NCBI GenBank assembly: GCA_019105125.1
Contig: JAHRWO010000061.1
Span: 1-5,652 of the forward strand
Direction: 5' to 3'
Source of the DNA: Flavobacterium sp.
Lineage (GTDB): Bacteria > Bacteroidota > Bacteroidia > Flavobacteriales > Flavobacteriaceae
Length of the DNA stretch: 5,652 nt
The stretch's first letter is position 1; each line of letters begins with the position of its first letter. Shown one piece after another: positions 5,560-5,652 of the stretch. Under the pieces are notes generated by a model. It saw nothing but the letters and a program-made list of their open reading frames with translations, was not told where the DNA came from and made no database searches. The translations under genes were made by a program, and so were the position numbers.

Positions 5560-5652
5560 AGCGAAAATCGAATTTTTGTATAAAGAAGATGGTATGCGGA
5601 ATGATGTTTTTTTAAACGATCTTTTGCACGATGATTTTATTTTGGATTGGGA
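5549..5652 (+). CDS. Unrecognised protein, N-terminus only, 3' truncated
   Basis: An ATG at 5549 lies inside the last codons of the LpxD-like gene, in the +1 frame, and the frame stays open to the window end: 34 complete codons beginning [19 protein letters not shown]. The 11-base overlap with the previous stop (TAG, 5557-5559) suggests translational coupling and shared transcription. The visible part is charged, with no signal peptide or membrane segment, and contains an acidic run around [11 protein letters not shown] do not recognise a family from this fragment. A later ATG at 5594 is an alternative start, but the overlapping one fits the tight packing here. The fragment is too short to be sure that it is a gene. 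Confidence 0.55.
   Translation, partial: MINRAKIEFLYKEDGMRNDVFLNDLLHDDFILDW

Overview
The window is AT-rich. It has compact, almost entirely same-strand genes, no Shine-Dalgarno-like sequences before the starts, and a promoter element resembling the Bacteroidota TAnnTTTG -7 box. The protein sequences (an LpxC-FabZ fusion, two LpxD-like proteins, an EF-P with a PGKGP loop, and a COG1078-type HD phosphohydrolase upstream) and the gene order point to Bacteroidota, most likely a Flavobacterium-like member of the Flavobacteriaceae. This assignment comes from recognising families and gene order, not from a database search.

Layout, all on the + strand: 1-626, C-terminal half of an HD-superfamily phosphohydrolase; 627-701, intergenic region with a candidate promoter, a small palindrome and a possible 14-codon leader ORF whose stop overlaps the lpxD start; 702-1715, lpxD; 1737-3125, fused lpxC-fabZ; 3131-3916, lpxA; 3952-4518, efp; 4519-4617, a spacer almost filled by an inverted heptad-repeat element with a 14-bp perfect stem; 4618-5559, a second, divergent LpxD-like acyltransferase; 5549-5652, the start of an unrecognised gene overlapping the previous one by 11 bases and running off the window. 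No stretch over 300 bases lacks a gene.

The core is the first part of the Raetz lipid A pathway. LpxA O-acylates UDP-GlcNAc, the LpxC domain removes the N-acetyl group, and LpxD N-acylates the product to give UDP-2,3-diacylglucosamine. The FabZ domain dehydrates 3-hydroxyacyl-ACP, the same acyl donor that LpxA and LpxD consume, so this operon sits at the branch between membrane phospholipid and lipid A synthesis. efp (translation elongation factor P) follows closely and is probably co-transcribed.

Most of this is ordinary, conserved Bacteroidota gene content. The points that deserve a second look are: the second LpxD-like protein, which keeps the catalytic His but lacks the second active-site His, has a changed N-terminal uridine-pocket motif and is one beta-helix coil shorter; the heptad-repeat element before it; the possible leader peptide before lpxD; and the PGKGP-type EF-P. 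I saw no mobile element, CRISPR array, tRNA or rRNA.
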